Source: a virus | Direction: 5' to 3' (one strand) | Length of the DNA: 30,963 nt | Virus record (IMG/VR): IMGVR_UViG_3300032607_000825 | Span: 1 to 30,963 of that record | Shown here: in pieces, positions 8,282 to 16,614 of the stretch | Position numbering within the stretch: the stretch's first letter is position 1 | Layout: every line of letters begins with the position of its first letter | Program-made: the position numbers and the translations under genes | Notes under the pieces: model-generated | What the model was told of the DNA's origin: nothing | The model's database searches: none | The model's input: the letters and a program-made list of their open reading frames with translations, nothing else

Positions 8282-10141
8282 TTACATTGTTACTACACGA
8301 CCTTGAATATCTGTATTAGGGAATTTTACTTCAAATATAGATGGATCTAAAGAAGGGTAAATTACACCATTTAAAGAACCAGCTGATATATCATAAGAGT
8401 ACCTTGAATATCCATTAGCTTCGCCAGATTTATTTACTATTCTTATATCTTTTACTGTTTGCACACCTTCAACAACATCTAATAGGGAATACATGTCTCC
8501 TAATATAATTGGTTCATTTATCTGCCAATTATCTATATTAAAAAAGTCCTGTAAAGTTAATATGCATCTAGCAACTACATCTTGACTAGTATAATTAGGT
8601 CTAATTATAATTTCAAAATCACAGCCTATATTGATTACATAACCTGGTTTAATATTAACGGCATCCGTCATCATTCTATAATCTGACAAATATGTTTGTA
8701 GATTTTGAAGTAATGCTGGTGAAGGATCTGCTATATTATTATTAGCATCAAGACCTAGTACATAAAGACTAACTAATACTTGATCTTTTTGACTAAAATC
8801 TCCTTGCATGTAATTATTAAACGTAGCATCATCTTTAGTTATATATGCCTTTGATATTTTACCATATTGAGGAGGCATACTAAGAGTTCTTGCTAAGTAG
8901 TCTTCTTGAGTAACTGCTCTGTATTGAGTAGGAAACTCAGCAGCAATATTCATTCTAAGTTCATCTACAGTATCACCATCACCACCGCCTGAGGCAGGAT
9001 CTGTGTTATTTACTACTATAGTGTTTTGATATGTAGTATTTCCTGATACGGTATAAGATACTATTTGAGTTAATTGATTGCTTAAAGCATTTGCAGAAGC
9101 ACCGCCACCTACTAAATATTGAAACGATATACTTGTATTTTTTGGAGCTAATCCATATGTTTGAGTAGTAACAAAGTTTGTTGGATCAAATGAACTAGAT
9201 AGTGTACTAAGTCCACCACCAGTTAAACCAACGCTTACATTATTAGGATTAGGAAGTACTGCAGTATCTGCAACAGAGTTAATACCAGGACCAAATTCTA
9301 TCTCTAATGATCCATCAGCTCTAAATCTAGATGTAAACCTTCTAGGCACAGATAACTTCTGTATCATATAAGGAACCTGATTCTGGAATTGATATAGTGA
9401 TGGATAATTAGCAGCAGTATTTTGTACTGGCTTTAATATATAATCTTGTGCTAAATAAGGAACTTCATACCAAGTATTATTATCAGAATCTTTTGCTTCT
9501 AATATTGTAATAATAGAACTATCTGATATAGTTACTGTCGTAAATCTTTGGGGAGATGAAAAACTAAAAGTTTGAGTTTTAGCCTGTCCTGATAAAGCTT
9601 GTACCGTCTTTTTTAGGAGATATGATGTAGGAACATTACTTCCATTTATTGTATATACTTCTATTGTGGTAGGATCTAAAGAAGAAGATGATGCAAAATT
9701 AACTTTTTGAGGAGTATAAAATACTACAGAGCTATTTACATTTGATTTAACTTGCATTCCCTGCTCTATAGACATAGCGTAAGTAAAGTCTGGAGCTACA
9801 TTACCACCTCCAAGACTAACCGCAGGCAACTGTTGATATACATCAAGATTAACTATTGCTGCAGAAGTTACTTTAGGTCTATAACCTAACATGTAAGCTA
9901 AGGTAAATAAATTACCTTTTTGTTTAGCATATTGTAAAAATGTTTCTTGCAGTTGATTGTCTAAATAAAATGAAAGCACATCCCCTACATAAGAAGCCAT
10001 ATCAATAAACATACTACCAGGTGACGCCTGAGTAAAGTCATTATACGCAGTAGGATAATATGCTCTTGCATATTCTATTAGATCTGCTTTTAAAGAAGCA
10101 AAATCTTTGTTTAAATATTTAATGTCAACTTGGTTAGCCAT
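8282..10141 (-). CDS. 6: baseplate wedge protein, T4 gp6 / baseplate J-like
   Basis: The 619-residue product opens with an ordered helical region containing NDFTQASPGSMFIDMASYVG and VLSFYLDNQLQETFL (residues about 34-69), then AYMLGYRPKVTSAA. This is the hallmark of T4 gp6 and P2 J-type wedge proteins. Its length is close to T4 gp6 (660 residues). A central domain has a Gly-rich segment (PASGGGDGDTVDELRMNIAAE, about residues 385-405), followed by the conserved 'EDYLARTLSMPPQYGKISKA' region typical of J-like proteins. gp6 dimers form the inner ring of the baseplate and change shape on sheath contraction. It follows the gp25 gene by 2 nt, the arrangement expected for a wedge module. Strong assignment. 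Confidence 0.92.
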   Translation of the reverse strand: MANQVDIKYLNKDFASLKADLIEYARAYYPTAYNDFTQASPGSMFIDMASYVGDVLSFYLDNQLQETFLQYAKQKGNLFTLAYMLGYRPKVTSAAIVNLDVYQQLPAVSLGGGNVAPDFTYAMSIEQGMQVKSNVNSSVVFYTPQKVNFASSSSLDPTTIEVYTINGSNVPTSYLLKKTVQALSGQAKTQTFSFSSPQRFTTVTISDSSIITILEAKDSDNNTWYEVPYLAQDYILKPVQNTAANYPSLYQFQNQVPYMIQKLSVPRRFTSRFRADGSLEIEFGPGINSVADTAVLPNPNNVSVGLTGGGLSTLSSSFDPTNFVTTQTYGLAPKNTSISFQYLVGGGASANALSNQLTQIVSYTVSGNTTYQNTIVVNNTDPASGGGDGDTVDELRMNIAAEFPTQYRAVTQEDYLARTLSMPPQYGKISKAYITKDDATFNNYMQGDFSQKDQVLVSLYVLGLDANNNIADPSPALLQNLQTYLSDYRMMTDAVNIKPGYVINIGCDFEIIIRPNYTSQDVVARCILTLQDFFNIDNWQINEPIILGDMYSLLDVVEGVQTVKDIRIVNKSGEANGYSRYSYDISAGSLNGVIYPSLDPSIFEVKFPNTDIQGRVVTM

Positions 10142-10143
10142 TT

Positions 10144-10557
10144 CTACATGTTTTGTATAGTCAATATAACAGAATCATTTTCATTTGATCTTAATAGTCT
10201 ATAACTAAATTTTATATTGATTGAATTATAATCAGGACTTCCTATTATATCTAAAGTAGTAACTTGAACTTGAGGGAATTGATTTTCCATTTGAGTTCTT
10301 ATAGACTGCTTAATTTCTTCAAAAGATGCTTGATCTATTTGTTCAAATAATCTAGCTCTAAGACCAGCTCCAAAAGTAGGATTAAAAACCCTCTCTCTAG
10401 GATCGGTTAATAAGAAGTTAATGATATTATACTTTATCTGATCCTTTGTTGTATACACAGATGAAAATACATTTTCAGCATCAAAAGGGATTTTTACTCC
10501 AATTGCTGTTGAAGGCTTAAGATCTAACGGTGATATTTGTTTTAATCCGTAAGCCAT
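10144..10557 (-). CDS. 25: baseplate wedge protein, GPW/gp25 family
   Basis: The 137-residue product matches the gp25 family: a short N-terminal part, a helix, then LLTDPRERVFNPTFGAGLRA (residues about 49-68) with RLFEQI immediately after, and a C-terminal V/I-rich strand region. Length fits T4 gp25 (132 residues). In T4, gp25 with gp6 and gp53 forms the wedge core that joins baseplate to sheath; related proteins exist in contractile injection systems. The one-base overlap with the upstream 146-residue gene and the 2-nt gap to gp6 show coupled expression. No lysozyme catalytic signature is visible, consistent with current views of the family. Confidence 0.92.
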   Translation of the reverse strand: MAYGLKQISPLDLKPSTAIGVKIPFDAENVFSSVYTTKDQIKYNIINFLLTDPRERVFNPTFGAGLRARLFEQIDQASFEEIKQSIRTQMENQFPQVQVTTLDIIGSPDYNSINIKFSYRLLRSNENDSVILTIQNM

Positions 10558-10997
10558 TATATTTGTCCTTGTTCTTTAAGTTTTGCCATAAGGCCGGTAA
10601 AGTCTGGAACCTCATTTATTTGTACAGCATCTAAATTTGAGCTTCCTCTAGCTGTTCCTAGCATTCCTTCTACACTACCCACCTTGACTTCTTTAGGCTG
10701 GAAGGCTAGTCCTGGGTGTACATTATCTGAAGTCATACTAAAGTCTTCATTTAACATACTTTGAGCAGTGTCATTTAAGAATGCTGCCATAGGATTGTTT
10801 CCTGTAAACTTAATTGGTTTAGGTACAGAGGTATTTAGAGTTCCTGGCAATTTTGATTTTACCTGCTCCTGCAAGCTCTTTTTAGGGTCTAGCATAGGAG
10901 TTTTCTTAACATCACTTAATAGTTTAGGAAGTTCTTCTTTAAGAACGGCCCTAAGTTCCTCTCTTATTAGTTTTCTTAATTGGTCTACTTGTCCCAT
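10557..10997 (-). CDS. small virion-associated protein with charged N-terminal helix
   Basis: The 146-residue product begins MGQVDQLRKLIREELRAVLK and continues as a strongly amphipathic helix for about 30 residues. A Pro/Lys-containing linker and a disordered-looking middle follow. The C-terminal segment is NEVPDFTGLMAKLKEQGQI. It sits directly upstream of gp25 (one-base overlap) and follows a 12-nt gap with the ATATTTAT motif. The N-terminal helix with L-I-R-E at residues 10-13 resembles the leader shared by the rightward proteins, though here it may simply be an interaction helix. I recall similar proteins beside gp25 in environmental T4-like phages. Function unknown. Confidence 0.55.
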   Translation of the reverse strand: MGQVDQLRKLIREELRAVLKEELPKLLSDVKKTPMLDPKKSLQEQVKSKLPGTLNTSVPKPIKFTGNNPMAAFLNDTAQSMLNEDFSMTSDNVHPGLAFQPKEVKVGSVEGMLGTARGSSNLDAVQINEVPDFTGLMAKLKEQGQI

Positions 10998-11002
10998 ATC
11001 TT

Positions 11003-11010
11003 ATAAATAT
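11003..11010 (-). promoter_or_regulatory. candidate late promoter motif ATATTTAT
   Basis: The minus strand reads AATATTTATAAG ending just before the ATG at 10997; the first base of ATATTTAT lies 13 nt upstream of that start. The motif recurs before six other genes. If used as a -10 box the leader would be almost absent. It partly overlaps the stop codon of the upstream gene. Confidence 0.35.
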
Positions 11011-13007
11011 TATTTTATAGCATTTTTAAGTTTATTTATCTCTTTATCTATTTGTATTATTTTATTTAGCGTTACAACCTGAATTGCAGGGCCTCCAGTT
11101 AATAGTAGTAATTTAAGCTTTTTTTTCTGGTCTTCTAACTCCTCTATTTTTAATTTGGTAGTTTCCTTTTCTTTTTCTTTTATTATATTACCCGTGTATT
11201 TACTATTTGGATCTGTGCTTTTTAAATTGCTAGTAAGGGATTGATTTTGTTTAATCAAAATTTTCCTAACCCTCTTCCTTAAAGCTTTACCACCGGGAAG
11301 ATTATTTAAGAATGACTGAAGTCCTAGTTCCTGTTCATTTTCCTCTAAATTATTTAAATCACCTGTAGTTAATTCTACCGAGTCTATTGAGATATCTTGT
11401 TCATCTAGATATTTTACAGATTCAGAAATAATTAGAGTTTCTTCAGGAGATAGTGAATTTAGTCCGGTTTTAACCAAACCTTTTGAAGACAGTATTAGTT
11501 TTACCTCATTAATTATGATTAAATCTAAAGAGGCAAAAGTAGGTGTAGATTGTGCTACAATATATCCATTAGTGTTTCTAGCTATCCCAAATCTTCTTCT
11601 AATGCTTATTCCTTCATCTACTATTTCTTCAGTAACTATTTCTATTACATATTCTCCAAATGTTCTATTTAATGAATCTTGTGCATTATTATATCTATCT
11701 AAAAAGTCTTGAAGTTCATTTACAGTACTAGATAGATTGTCTATAGTTGTTTGAATTTCTGCTTTTAAATCAGATGGTGCATTTATACAATTTTCTAAAT
11801 TTAGTAATATTAAATTTAATTTTTGTATAATATCATATATTCCTATTATCATTGTTTGAGCTAATCCTGCTATAGCTCCTAATAATACATTTATTTGTGC
11901 TAATCTTTTTACTAATTTCTTTTTTCCTCTTTCTTTAAAAACTTCTGTTACAGTATCACTAAAAGTTGTTTGAATACCAGCAGTTGTAAATTGACTTGGT
12001 AAAGAAAGAGTTTTAAAAAATACTATTAAGAAATCAAATACTCTAATTAATATAATAGCTATTTTTATTATTCCTCGAGCTGTGGTTATATAAGATATAA
12101 GTTTAGTCCCTAAAGAATTTAAATTAGTTGCTACTTTTAATATCTGTTTTAATAGAGGTATTAATTTTGTAGGCGTTATAATTTTATTTATTTTTTCTAT
12201 TTGCTTCTGAACGTCTCCTCCTAATATAGAATCTGCAAGATTAACAAAAGAAGCTGGAATATTTAATCCTTGTATAGCTATTGTATAGACTCTAATTTGA
12301 TCTATTGTTCTTATTATTTTTTGCAATTCCTCATTTGGAATTTGTCTAAGATCAGTATATCTATTAAATAGACTTAATGCGTTTGTTAAAAAATTTGAAG
12401 CAATAGAAAGAGAAGGAAAAGCTTTATTTAATTCTGGATTGCTTATTGGGAAATTAGGATTATTAGTAAGATTAAATATTTCTGTTATATCTTTAGTTAG
12501 ATTATATAAGCCAAATTTACTGTCTGGATTTTTTGCATCTCCATAGCTAGTGTAATAATCATCTATTTTTTTCTGTACGTCATAAGCTGCCTTTTGAAGT
12601 CTAAATTTAGATAAAGCAAACGGATTATCTGGTGGTTCATCATTAGGATTAAATTGTTTACCTCCAGGTATTTCATTAATTGCATAACTTAATAAGTTAC
12701 ACAGATCAACAGAAGCAACATCTTCTAATACATTAGTTATGCCTCTATCAATAGCTTTAGTTATAGGATTATTACTATTTTGTTTTTGAAATTTACCATA
12801 AATAATACCTAAAACAGATCCTTGAGCTTTTATTATAAACTTATAAATTACTGCTATTACTTTTTCTAATCCTTTTGCAGTTGTTGTATTTGCATTTAAT
12901 TTAGGATCTCCAAAATTTACAAATCCTTTTTGATACCTTTCTTTTGCGGATGCTGCACCCTTTTCAAAACTAGCCTGTGCTGATGGATTTATAGTAGGGA
13001 GTGCCAT
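11010..13007 (-). CDS. large helical structural protein with hydrophobic segments (hub or tape-measure candidate)
   Basis: I place the start at ATG 13007 (MALPTINPSAQASFEKGAAS, 665 residues). A longer frame starts at 13052 but overlaps the spike gene by 44 nt, whereas 13007 begins one base past that gene's stop. The protein is largely helical. Two hydrophobic stretches occur near residues 320-350 (IIKIAIILIRVFDFLIVFF) and 385-415 (LLGAIAGLAQTMIIGIYDII). The C-terminus is a Lys/Glu-rich coiled coil ending NKIIQIDKEINKLKNAIK. Length is near T4 tape-measure gp29 (590 residues). Hydrophobic helices and location among spike and hub genes fit a tape-measure or ejected hub component, but this is inference. 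No family name is certain. Confidence 0.55.
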   Translation of the reverse strand: MALPTINPSAQASFEKGAASAKERYQKGFVNFGDPKLNANTTTAKGLEKVIAVIYKFIIKAQGSVLGIIYGKFQKQNSNNPITKAIDRGITNVLEDVASVDLCNLLSYAINEIPGGKQFNPNDEPPDNPFALSKFRLQKAAYDVQKKIDDYYTSYGDAKNPDSKFGLYNLTKDITEIFNLTNNPNFPISNPELNKAFPSLSIASNFLTNALSLFNRYTDLRQIPNEELQKIIRTIDQIRVYTIAIQGLNIPASFVNLADSILGGDVQKQIEKINKIITPTKLIPLLKQILKVATNLNSLGTKLISYITTARGIIKIAIILIRVFDFLIVFFKTLSLPSQFTTAGIQTTFSDTVTEVFKERGKKKLVKRLAQINVLLGAIAGLAQTMIIGIYDIIQKLNLILLNLENCINAPSDLKAEIQTTIDNLSSTVNELQDFLDRYNNAQDSLNRTFGEYVIEIVTEEIVDEGISIRRRFGIARNTNGYIVAQSTPTFASLDLIIINEVKLILSSKGLVKTGLNSLSPEETLIISESVKYLDEQDISIDSVELTTGDLNNLEENEQELGLQSFLNNLPGGKALRKRVRKILIKQNQSLTSNLKSTDPNSKYTGNIIKEKEKETTKLKIEELEDQKKKLKLLLLTGGPAIQVVTLNKIIQIDKEINKLKNAIK

Positions 13008-13008
13008 G

Positions 13009-13458
13009 TTATCTAGTATAATTTCTTTTAGATAATATTTGTGATTCACCAACTAAAAAACCTCTAAGTCTTTCTGTTTCTTGAGAAATAGCTTGGCCAG
13101 CTCCTGCAATTATACCCATGCTTGCTCCTAGATCAGATTCAGATACATTTGAAAGTTGATCTCCAACACTTTTTAATACTGATAATAACATTGTTAATTG
13201 TGTATTAAGAGTTCTTCCCAAAACTAAAGGCTCACCTAATGCTTCAGCGTCATTGCCTAATTCTATTTTATTAGTATAAATTAAAACTTTATCTGGTGCG
13301 TCTAAATTTATAGTTTTGGTAGATGATAATGATACAGACTGTTTACCAAATAAAAATATAGAATCATTTTTAGAATGTAATAATACTCTATCAGATGATA
13401 ATATTATTTGATCACCCTTATATGGAAAATCTGGTTTATATGATGGAGTTATTGCCAT
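13009..13458 (-). CDS. beta-solenoid spike-like baseplate protein
   Basis: The 149-residue product has alternating strand repeats between residues about 17 and 68 (QIILSSDRVLLHS, DSIFLFGKQSVSLSS, TINLDAPDKVLIYT, NKIELG). This is the pattern of the beta-helix in T4 gp5 C-terminus and other contractile-tail spikes. The second half is helical and Gly/Ala-rich. The gene overlaps the 302-residue hub-like gene by one base. Together the pair would replace the fused gp5 of T4: an OB-type hub protein plus a separate solenoid. Membrane-puncturing function is inferred. No lysozyme domain is present in either protein. Confidence 0.55.
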   Translation of the reverse strand: MAITPSYKPDFPYKGDQIILSSDRVLLHSKNDSIFLFGKQSVSLSSTKTINLDAPDKVLIYTNKIELGNDAEALGEPLVLGRTLNTQLTMLLSVLKSVGDQLSNVSESDLGASMGIIAGAGQAISQETERLRGFLVGESQILSKRNYTR

Positions 13459-14366
13459 TACCCGTTAGATTTTTTATCTTGATCAGTAGCTGATGTAAAT
13501 TGATTAGAAGTTGGCTTTGTAGAAAGCCTAACAGCATTAGTAACACCAAGATCTTTTATGGAAGTTCTAAAAGAATTTAAAGGAAAATTATATAAATCTT
13601 TAAGATCTATTTCTTGTGTACTAGTCATATATATAGAAGATCCGTCTTTATTAATATCTTCAACTATCGAATCAAATTTATTCCTAACAACTCTATCTCC
13701 TTGTCTATTTGTTATTATAGTTATAGGGTCTCCATTGGTTCCTTCTTTATTCTTTGACCAAGTATTATCATTGCTTAAAACAGAAACTGTACTTCCAAAT
13801 CTAATAGACTGTCCAAATCTTGCTTGTATTATAGTGTCTCCTTCAAAAGGTTGCAAATCTTTTATTTTAGGATTTTCTTCAAATGTATACCCTAAAGGAA
13901 GAGTTTTGCTCTCTGTAGCATTTCCTGAATATGTTGGTTTATTAGCAAAAGTATTTAGATAGTCTGCCCATTCTTCCATATTGGGAAATCCATTATGGTT
14001 AGGATTATTCCACATTCCATAAGCTGGCATATAATAGTATTGTTGTTTTGTTGCTCCATCATTTAATCCTATAGAAGGTCCAACAACAATTAAAACTATT
14101 TCATTAACTACAGGATACTGCCTAATAAAATACCACATTGGATATGCAGGTTCAGATACTTCTTTTGATTTTGAAGTAGATAAAGCAGAATATAGTAGTT
14201 CATATTTTATAGAACCTATATCAGATGGAGATCGGTAGTTTTTATCTTTTTTACCTGCTGGTGTATTTGGTCCTAATACAATAGACTTAACTCTTCCTAT
14301 TTGGAAATATTGGCCACCTCCAGCGCCATTATCGGATTCTAATTTAGGTCCAAATGTATACGCCAT
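13458..14366 (-). CDS. baseplate hub/spike OB-fold-type protein
   Basis: The 302-residue product starts MAYTFGPKLESDNGAGGGQY and contains RVKSIVLGPNTPAGKK near residue 24 and PFEGDTIIQARFGQSIRFGS near residue 173. Further on are NGDPITIITN and EDINKDGSSIYMTSTQ. The 'EGD..I.ARFG.SIRFGS' and 'GDPITII' strings match, from memory, a widespread environmental-phage baseplate protein that occupies the gp5 hub position. The first part is likely an OB-like domain. It overlaps its neighbours on each side by one base (14366 and 13458). It contains no catalytic signature. Placement at the tail tip is inferred from the adjacent solenoid protein. Confidence 0.6.
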   Translation of the reverse strand: MAYTFGPKLESDNGAGGGQYFQIGRVKSIVLGPNTPAGKKDKNYRSPSDIGSIKYELLYSALSTSKSKEVSEPAYPMWYFIRQYPVVNEIVLIVVGPSIGLNDGATKQQYYYMPAYGMWNNPNHNGFPNMEEWADYLNTFANKPTYSGNATESKTLPLGYTFEENPKIKDLQPFEGDTIIQARFGQSIRFGSTVSVLSNDNTWSKNKEGTNGDPITIITNRQGDRVVRNKFDSIVEDINKDGSSIYMTSTQEIDLKDLYNFPLNSFRTSIKDLGVTNAVRLSTKPTSNQFTSATDQDKKSNG

Positions 14367-14728
14367 TATACGCTAGGTAGTTGTTTAGGGTCTTTAATTA
14401 CAATGTTAGAAACTTCAGAAAATAGCTGTTCAATATCCTTTTCAGTAAGAACACCAGAATCATCAGCATCGCCAGCCTTTTTACTTTCAGCAGCTTTTTG
14501 GAAAAGGTTAAGTAGCTTAAGAAGAACTTCGTCATTCTTTAAACTAGAGTCTATAAATCCTTTTAGCATAGGTACAACTACAATAGCATCACCAGGAGTT
14601 TCAATCATATCAGCAAGCCTGATGATCTCCTGTTTGATCGCAGAATCTTGATTTTTCTGCTTATTGTATACCTCTTCTACAAGATTGGCAATAGTTTTGC
14701 CTTTGAATATTTCCTTATCAAGTTCCAT
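14366..14728 (-). CDS. small acidic helical protein, first gene of the virion block
   Basis: The 120-residue product is acidic and helical (MELDKEIFKGKTIANLVEEV at the start). A flexible Ala/Gly/Asp-rich stretch (KKAGDADDSGVLTEKDIEQL) lies near residues 83-102 and the end is KDPKQLPSV. No family is recognised with certainty, though similar proteins precede baseplate genes in environmental T4-like phages. It follows the sigma gene after 18 nt. That gap holds the ATATTTATT motif, making this probably the first gene of the late transcript. It overlaps the hub gene by one base. A chaperone or assembly role is possible but unsupported. Confidence 0.5.
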   Translation of the reverse strand: MELDKEIFKGKTIANLVEEVYNKQKNQDSAIKQEIIRLADMIETPGDAIVVVPMLKGFIDSSLKNDEVLLKLLNLFQKAAESKKAGDADDSGVLTEKDIEQLFSEVSNIVIKDPKQLPSV

Positions 14729-14738
14729 GACTTTTTAG

Positions 14739-14747
14739 AATAAATAT
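14739..14747 (-). promoter_or_regulatory. candidate late promoter motif ATATTTATT at the regulator/virion border
   Basis: On the minus strand ATATTTATT begins 19 nt upstream of the ATG at 14728 and touches the stop codon of the sigma-factor gene. It separates early-type genes from virion genes, the place where a late promoter would be expected. Confidence 0.45.
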
Positions 14748-15499
14748 TAATAGTCATTGTTTTCAAGATACTTATTAAGAATGGTTTTGTAGATGTTTTT
14801 TAGCTTTTTAATTACCTTTGTAATGGTATTTGACTGAGTGTCTGCCATTTCTTTAACATAGATAAAGACAGCCTTTTTATTAAAAATGTCTATATTTTCC
14901 CTTTTCTTGAATATCTCTAGGATAGCATCAGCGACCTTTAGCTCCTCTGTTTTGTCAAATAGCTCTAATAAATTGTCATCTACATATTTGATAAAAAGCT
15001 CGACCACATCTAGCTTATCTAGCTCTGGTTCTGGTTCTTTAACAAGGATACTATTTAGAAGGGCATTGTCATCACTTTGATCACCGATCTCTGATTTTGC
15101 TACGAGTTTCTTGTAATTCTTTTGGTTATATATAATCAAATACCTTTTGGCAATTGTACCAAAATAAGAAAATGCCTTACCTTTAGACTGATCGTAAAGG
15201 TCTAATTTTTGCAAAAGAAATGATATTACTTCGTACTTAAGATCTTCTATATTGTCAACCTCAGTATAATAGAACTTAAATGTATGAATGATATTCTCTA
15301 CTAGTTTATAAAACCCGTAGTGAATGTCTTGATTGTAAATCCTATTTTTTTCGTCTTGATTTTTTGTAGACCTATACCTTAGAATTGCTTCCTCAGTTTC
15401 AGAAGTAAAGTAATTATTTTTTGTTTTTGGCTTTCTTTTTCTAGGATCTCCTTTCTTAGTTAATAACACCTCTTCCTCATTCAATAGTATATCACTCAT
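14747..15499 (-). CDS. sigma-70-like late transcription factor (T4 gp55-like)
   Basis: The 250-residue product carries a sigma region-2-like core at residues about 60-130: hydrophobic helices, then EDLKYEVISFLLQKLDLYDQ and SKGKAFSYFGTIAKRYLI. The string 'YD.SKGKAFSYF...AKRYLI' corresponds to sigma region 2.3-2.4, which recognises and melts the -10 box. The N-terminus is Lys-rich (KKGDPRKRKPKTKNN). The C-terminal part is helical and acidic, ending in VIKKLKNIYKTILNKYLENN. T4 gp55 (185 residues) is a reduced sigma that reads late promoters, so this product likely reads the phage's own late promoters. It lies just upstream of the structural block. Confidence 0.75.
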   Translation of the reverse strand: MSDILLNEEEVLLTKKGDPRKRKPKTKNNYFTSETEEAILRYRSTKNQDEKNRIYNQDIHYGFYKLVENIIHTFKFYYTEVDNIEDLKYEVISFLLQKLDLYDQSKGKAFSYFGTIAKRYLIIYNQKNYKKLVAKSEIGDQSDDNALLNSILVKEPEPELDKLDVVELFIKYVDDNLLELFDKTEELKVADAILEIFKKRENIDIFNKKAVFIYVKEMADTQSNTITKVIKKLKNIYKTILNKYLENNDY

Positions 15500-15500
15500 A

Positions 15501-15773
15501 TTATTCTTCTATAAATTCGTTAATTCTAGTCTGCATCTGTTTAACATTTTCCATAAGACTTAAAAACTCAGGATCAGATTGAATCCATAATTTAGAATCA
15601 ATTTCATTGGCACAAGTATTTATCTCTTTCATACACTCTTTAATATTGCCAATAAACACTTGTTGTCTAACAACCATAGATTCTAACTTTCTATTTTTTT
15701 GAAATAAATTCCAAACTACGTATCCTATAATGGATACAATCCAAACTATAATGGCTATAATTCCTGTTGTCAT
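15501..15773 (-). CDS. single-pass membrane protein with coiled coil
   Basis: The 90-residue product has one hydrophobic segment at residues 4-24 (GIIAIIVWIVSIIGYVVWNLF), followed by basic residues (QKNRK). A helical charged tail follows, with Cys residues at about 48 and 54. The layout predicts an N-out or signal-anchor inner-membrane protein with a soluble coiled coil. It is 1 nt from the sigma gene and 12 nt after the HD gene, so it is co-transcribed with early-type genes rather than lysis genes. Function is unknown; membrane modification or superinfection exclusion are possibilities without direct support. Confidence 0.6.
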   Translation of the reverse strand: MTTGIIAIIVWIVSIIGYVVWNLFQKNRKLESMVVRQQVFIGNIKECMKEINTCANEIDSKLWIQSDPEFLSLMENVKQMQTRINEFIEE

Positions 15774-15785
15774 AATATATTAATT

Positions 15786-16415
15786 TTAATTTGATTCAAT
15801 TTTACTAGCCATCAAATCTGCTTGATGTAGTATATAAGCTATATTAGACCTCAATTCTGTATCTTTATTGTAGGTAATATAATACTGCTTATTTGCTTCT
15901 TCATACAAACCATCATGGAGTCTGATAGCTAAGAACTCGTTTTCTGAAACCTGTATACCGTACTTCTGTAGTACAAATAAACTTCTTTCTGCAATTCTCA
16001 TATGAGCTATAGCAGGGTTGTAATTGAACATAAGACCTTGATTTTCCCTGTGCCATTGTGATTGGTTGGGAATATAAACTGGTTGATCATTTGTACCTAG
16101 TTTACCAAGATCGTGATTAAGTGCTGAGAAAGCTAACTCTTCTGTTGTGTAATTTTTACTCTGGCCAAACTTATCCCAAACCTTTTCAAATACCAAAGCT
16201 GCTTCAGTAACTCTGTTAACATGATCTAAATAACCACCAGCAAAAGCATTGTGATGACTTATTTTGGTAGAGGCAGGAGAAGTAGCTAAAGTCTCTTCAA
16301 TATCCTTGTACATTTCCAGAAGCATATCTTTTCTATCACCAGAAATATACTTACCAATAAAAGAATAAAACTTGGCTAAATTCTCAGCCATTTGCTCAGG
16401 ACTTAATTTTTTCAT
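15786..16415 (-). CDS. HD-domain phosphohydrolase
   Basis: The 209-residue product shows the HD superfamily metal ligands: His65 in GGYLDHVNRV, His101-Asp102 in ALNHDLGKLG, His167 in RLHDG, and Asp200 in LHQADLMA. Flanking helices fit a single HD domain of the usual size. HD enzymes hydrolyse phosphate esters of nucleotides or cyclic nucleotides. In phages they can recycle dNMPs or destroy signalling nucleotides of host defence. Which substrate applies cannot be read from sequence. It belongs to the leftward early-type group, 13 nt from a 58-residue gene upstream and 12 nt from the membrane protein downstream. All key residues appear intact. Confidence 0.8.
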   Translation of the reverse strand: MKKLSPEQMAENLAKFYSFIGKYISGDRKDMLLEMYKDIEETLATSPASTKISHHNAFAGGYLDHVNRVTEAALVFEKVWDKFGQSKNYTTEELAFSALNHDLGKLGTNDQPVYIPNQSQWHRENQGLMFNYNPAIAHMRIAERSLFVLQKYGIQVSENEFLAIRLHDGLYEEANKQYYITYNKDTELRSNIAYILHQADLMASKIESN

Positions 16416-16428
16416 AACTTATTATTAT

Positions 16429-16605
16429 TTAGAATTCATTTTCACTATTTATCAAGACTTCAATTTCTTCTATTTTATATTTTATTTTATCTAAATGAGA
16501 ATTGATTTCATCTTGAGGTCTAGAAGTGGATACTAAAGCTCTTTGGGAATTTATCAAATTGTTTAATTCAAATAGTTTCCTTAATATTAAATGTTTGTAT
16601 TTCAT
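16429..16605 (-). CDS. 58-residue helical protein
   Basis: An ATG at 16605 (plus-strand cat at 16603-16605) opens a 58-codon frame ending at 16429. The sequence begins MKYKHLILRKLFELNNLINS and ends in an acidic amphipathic helix (KIKYKIEEIEVLINSENEF). It fills the gap between the glutaredoxin-like gene (9-nt spacing) and the HD gene (13-nt spacing) in the same direction, which supports it being real. It has no family match I know. The N-terminus with LFE at residues 11-13 resembles the [L/I]-x-E leaders of the rightward proteins but could be a simple helix. Confidence 0.5.
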   Translation of the reverse strand: MKYKHLILRKLFELNNLINSQRALVSTSRPQDEINSHLDKIKYKIEEIEVLINSENEF

Positions 16606-16614
16606 ACTATAAAT

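Noticed and set aside
13008-13052. Longer start for the 665-residue structural protein
   Set aside because: It overlaps the spike gene by 44 nt, while the ATG at 13007 follows that gene's stop at once, as is usual in this block.
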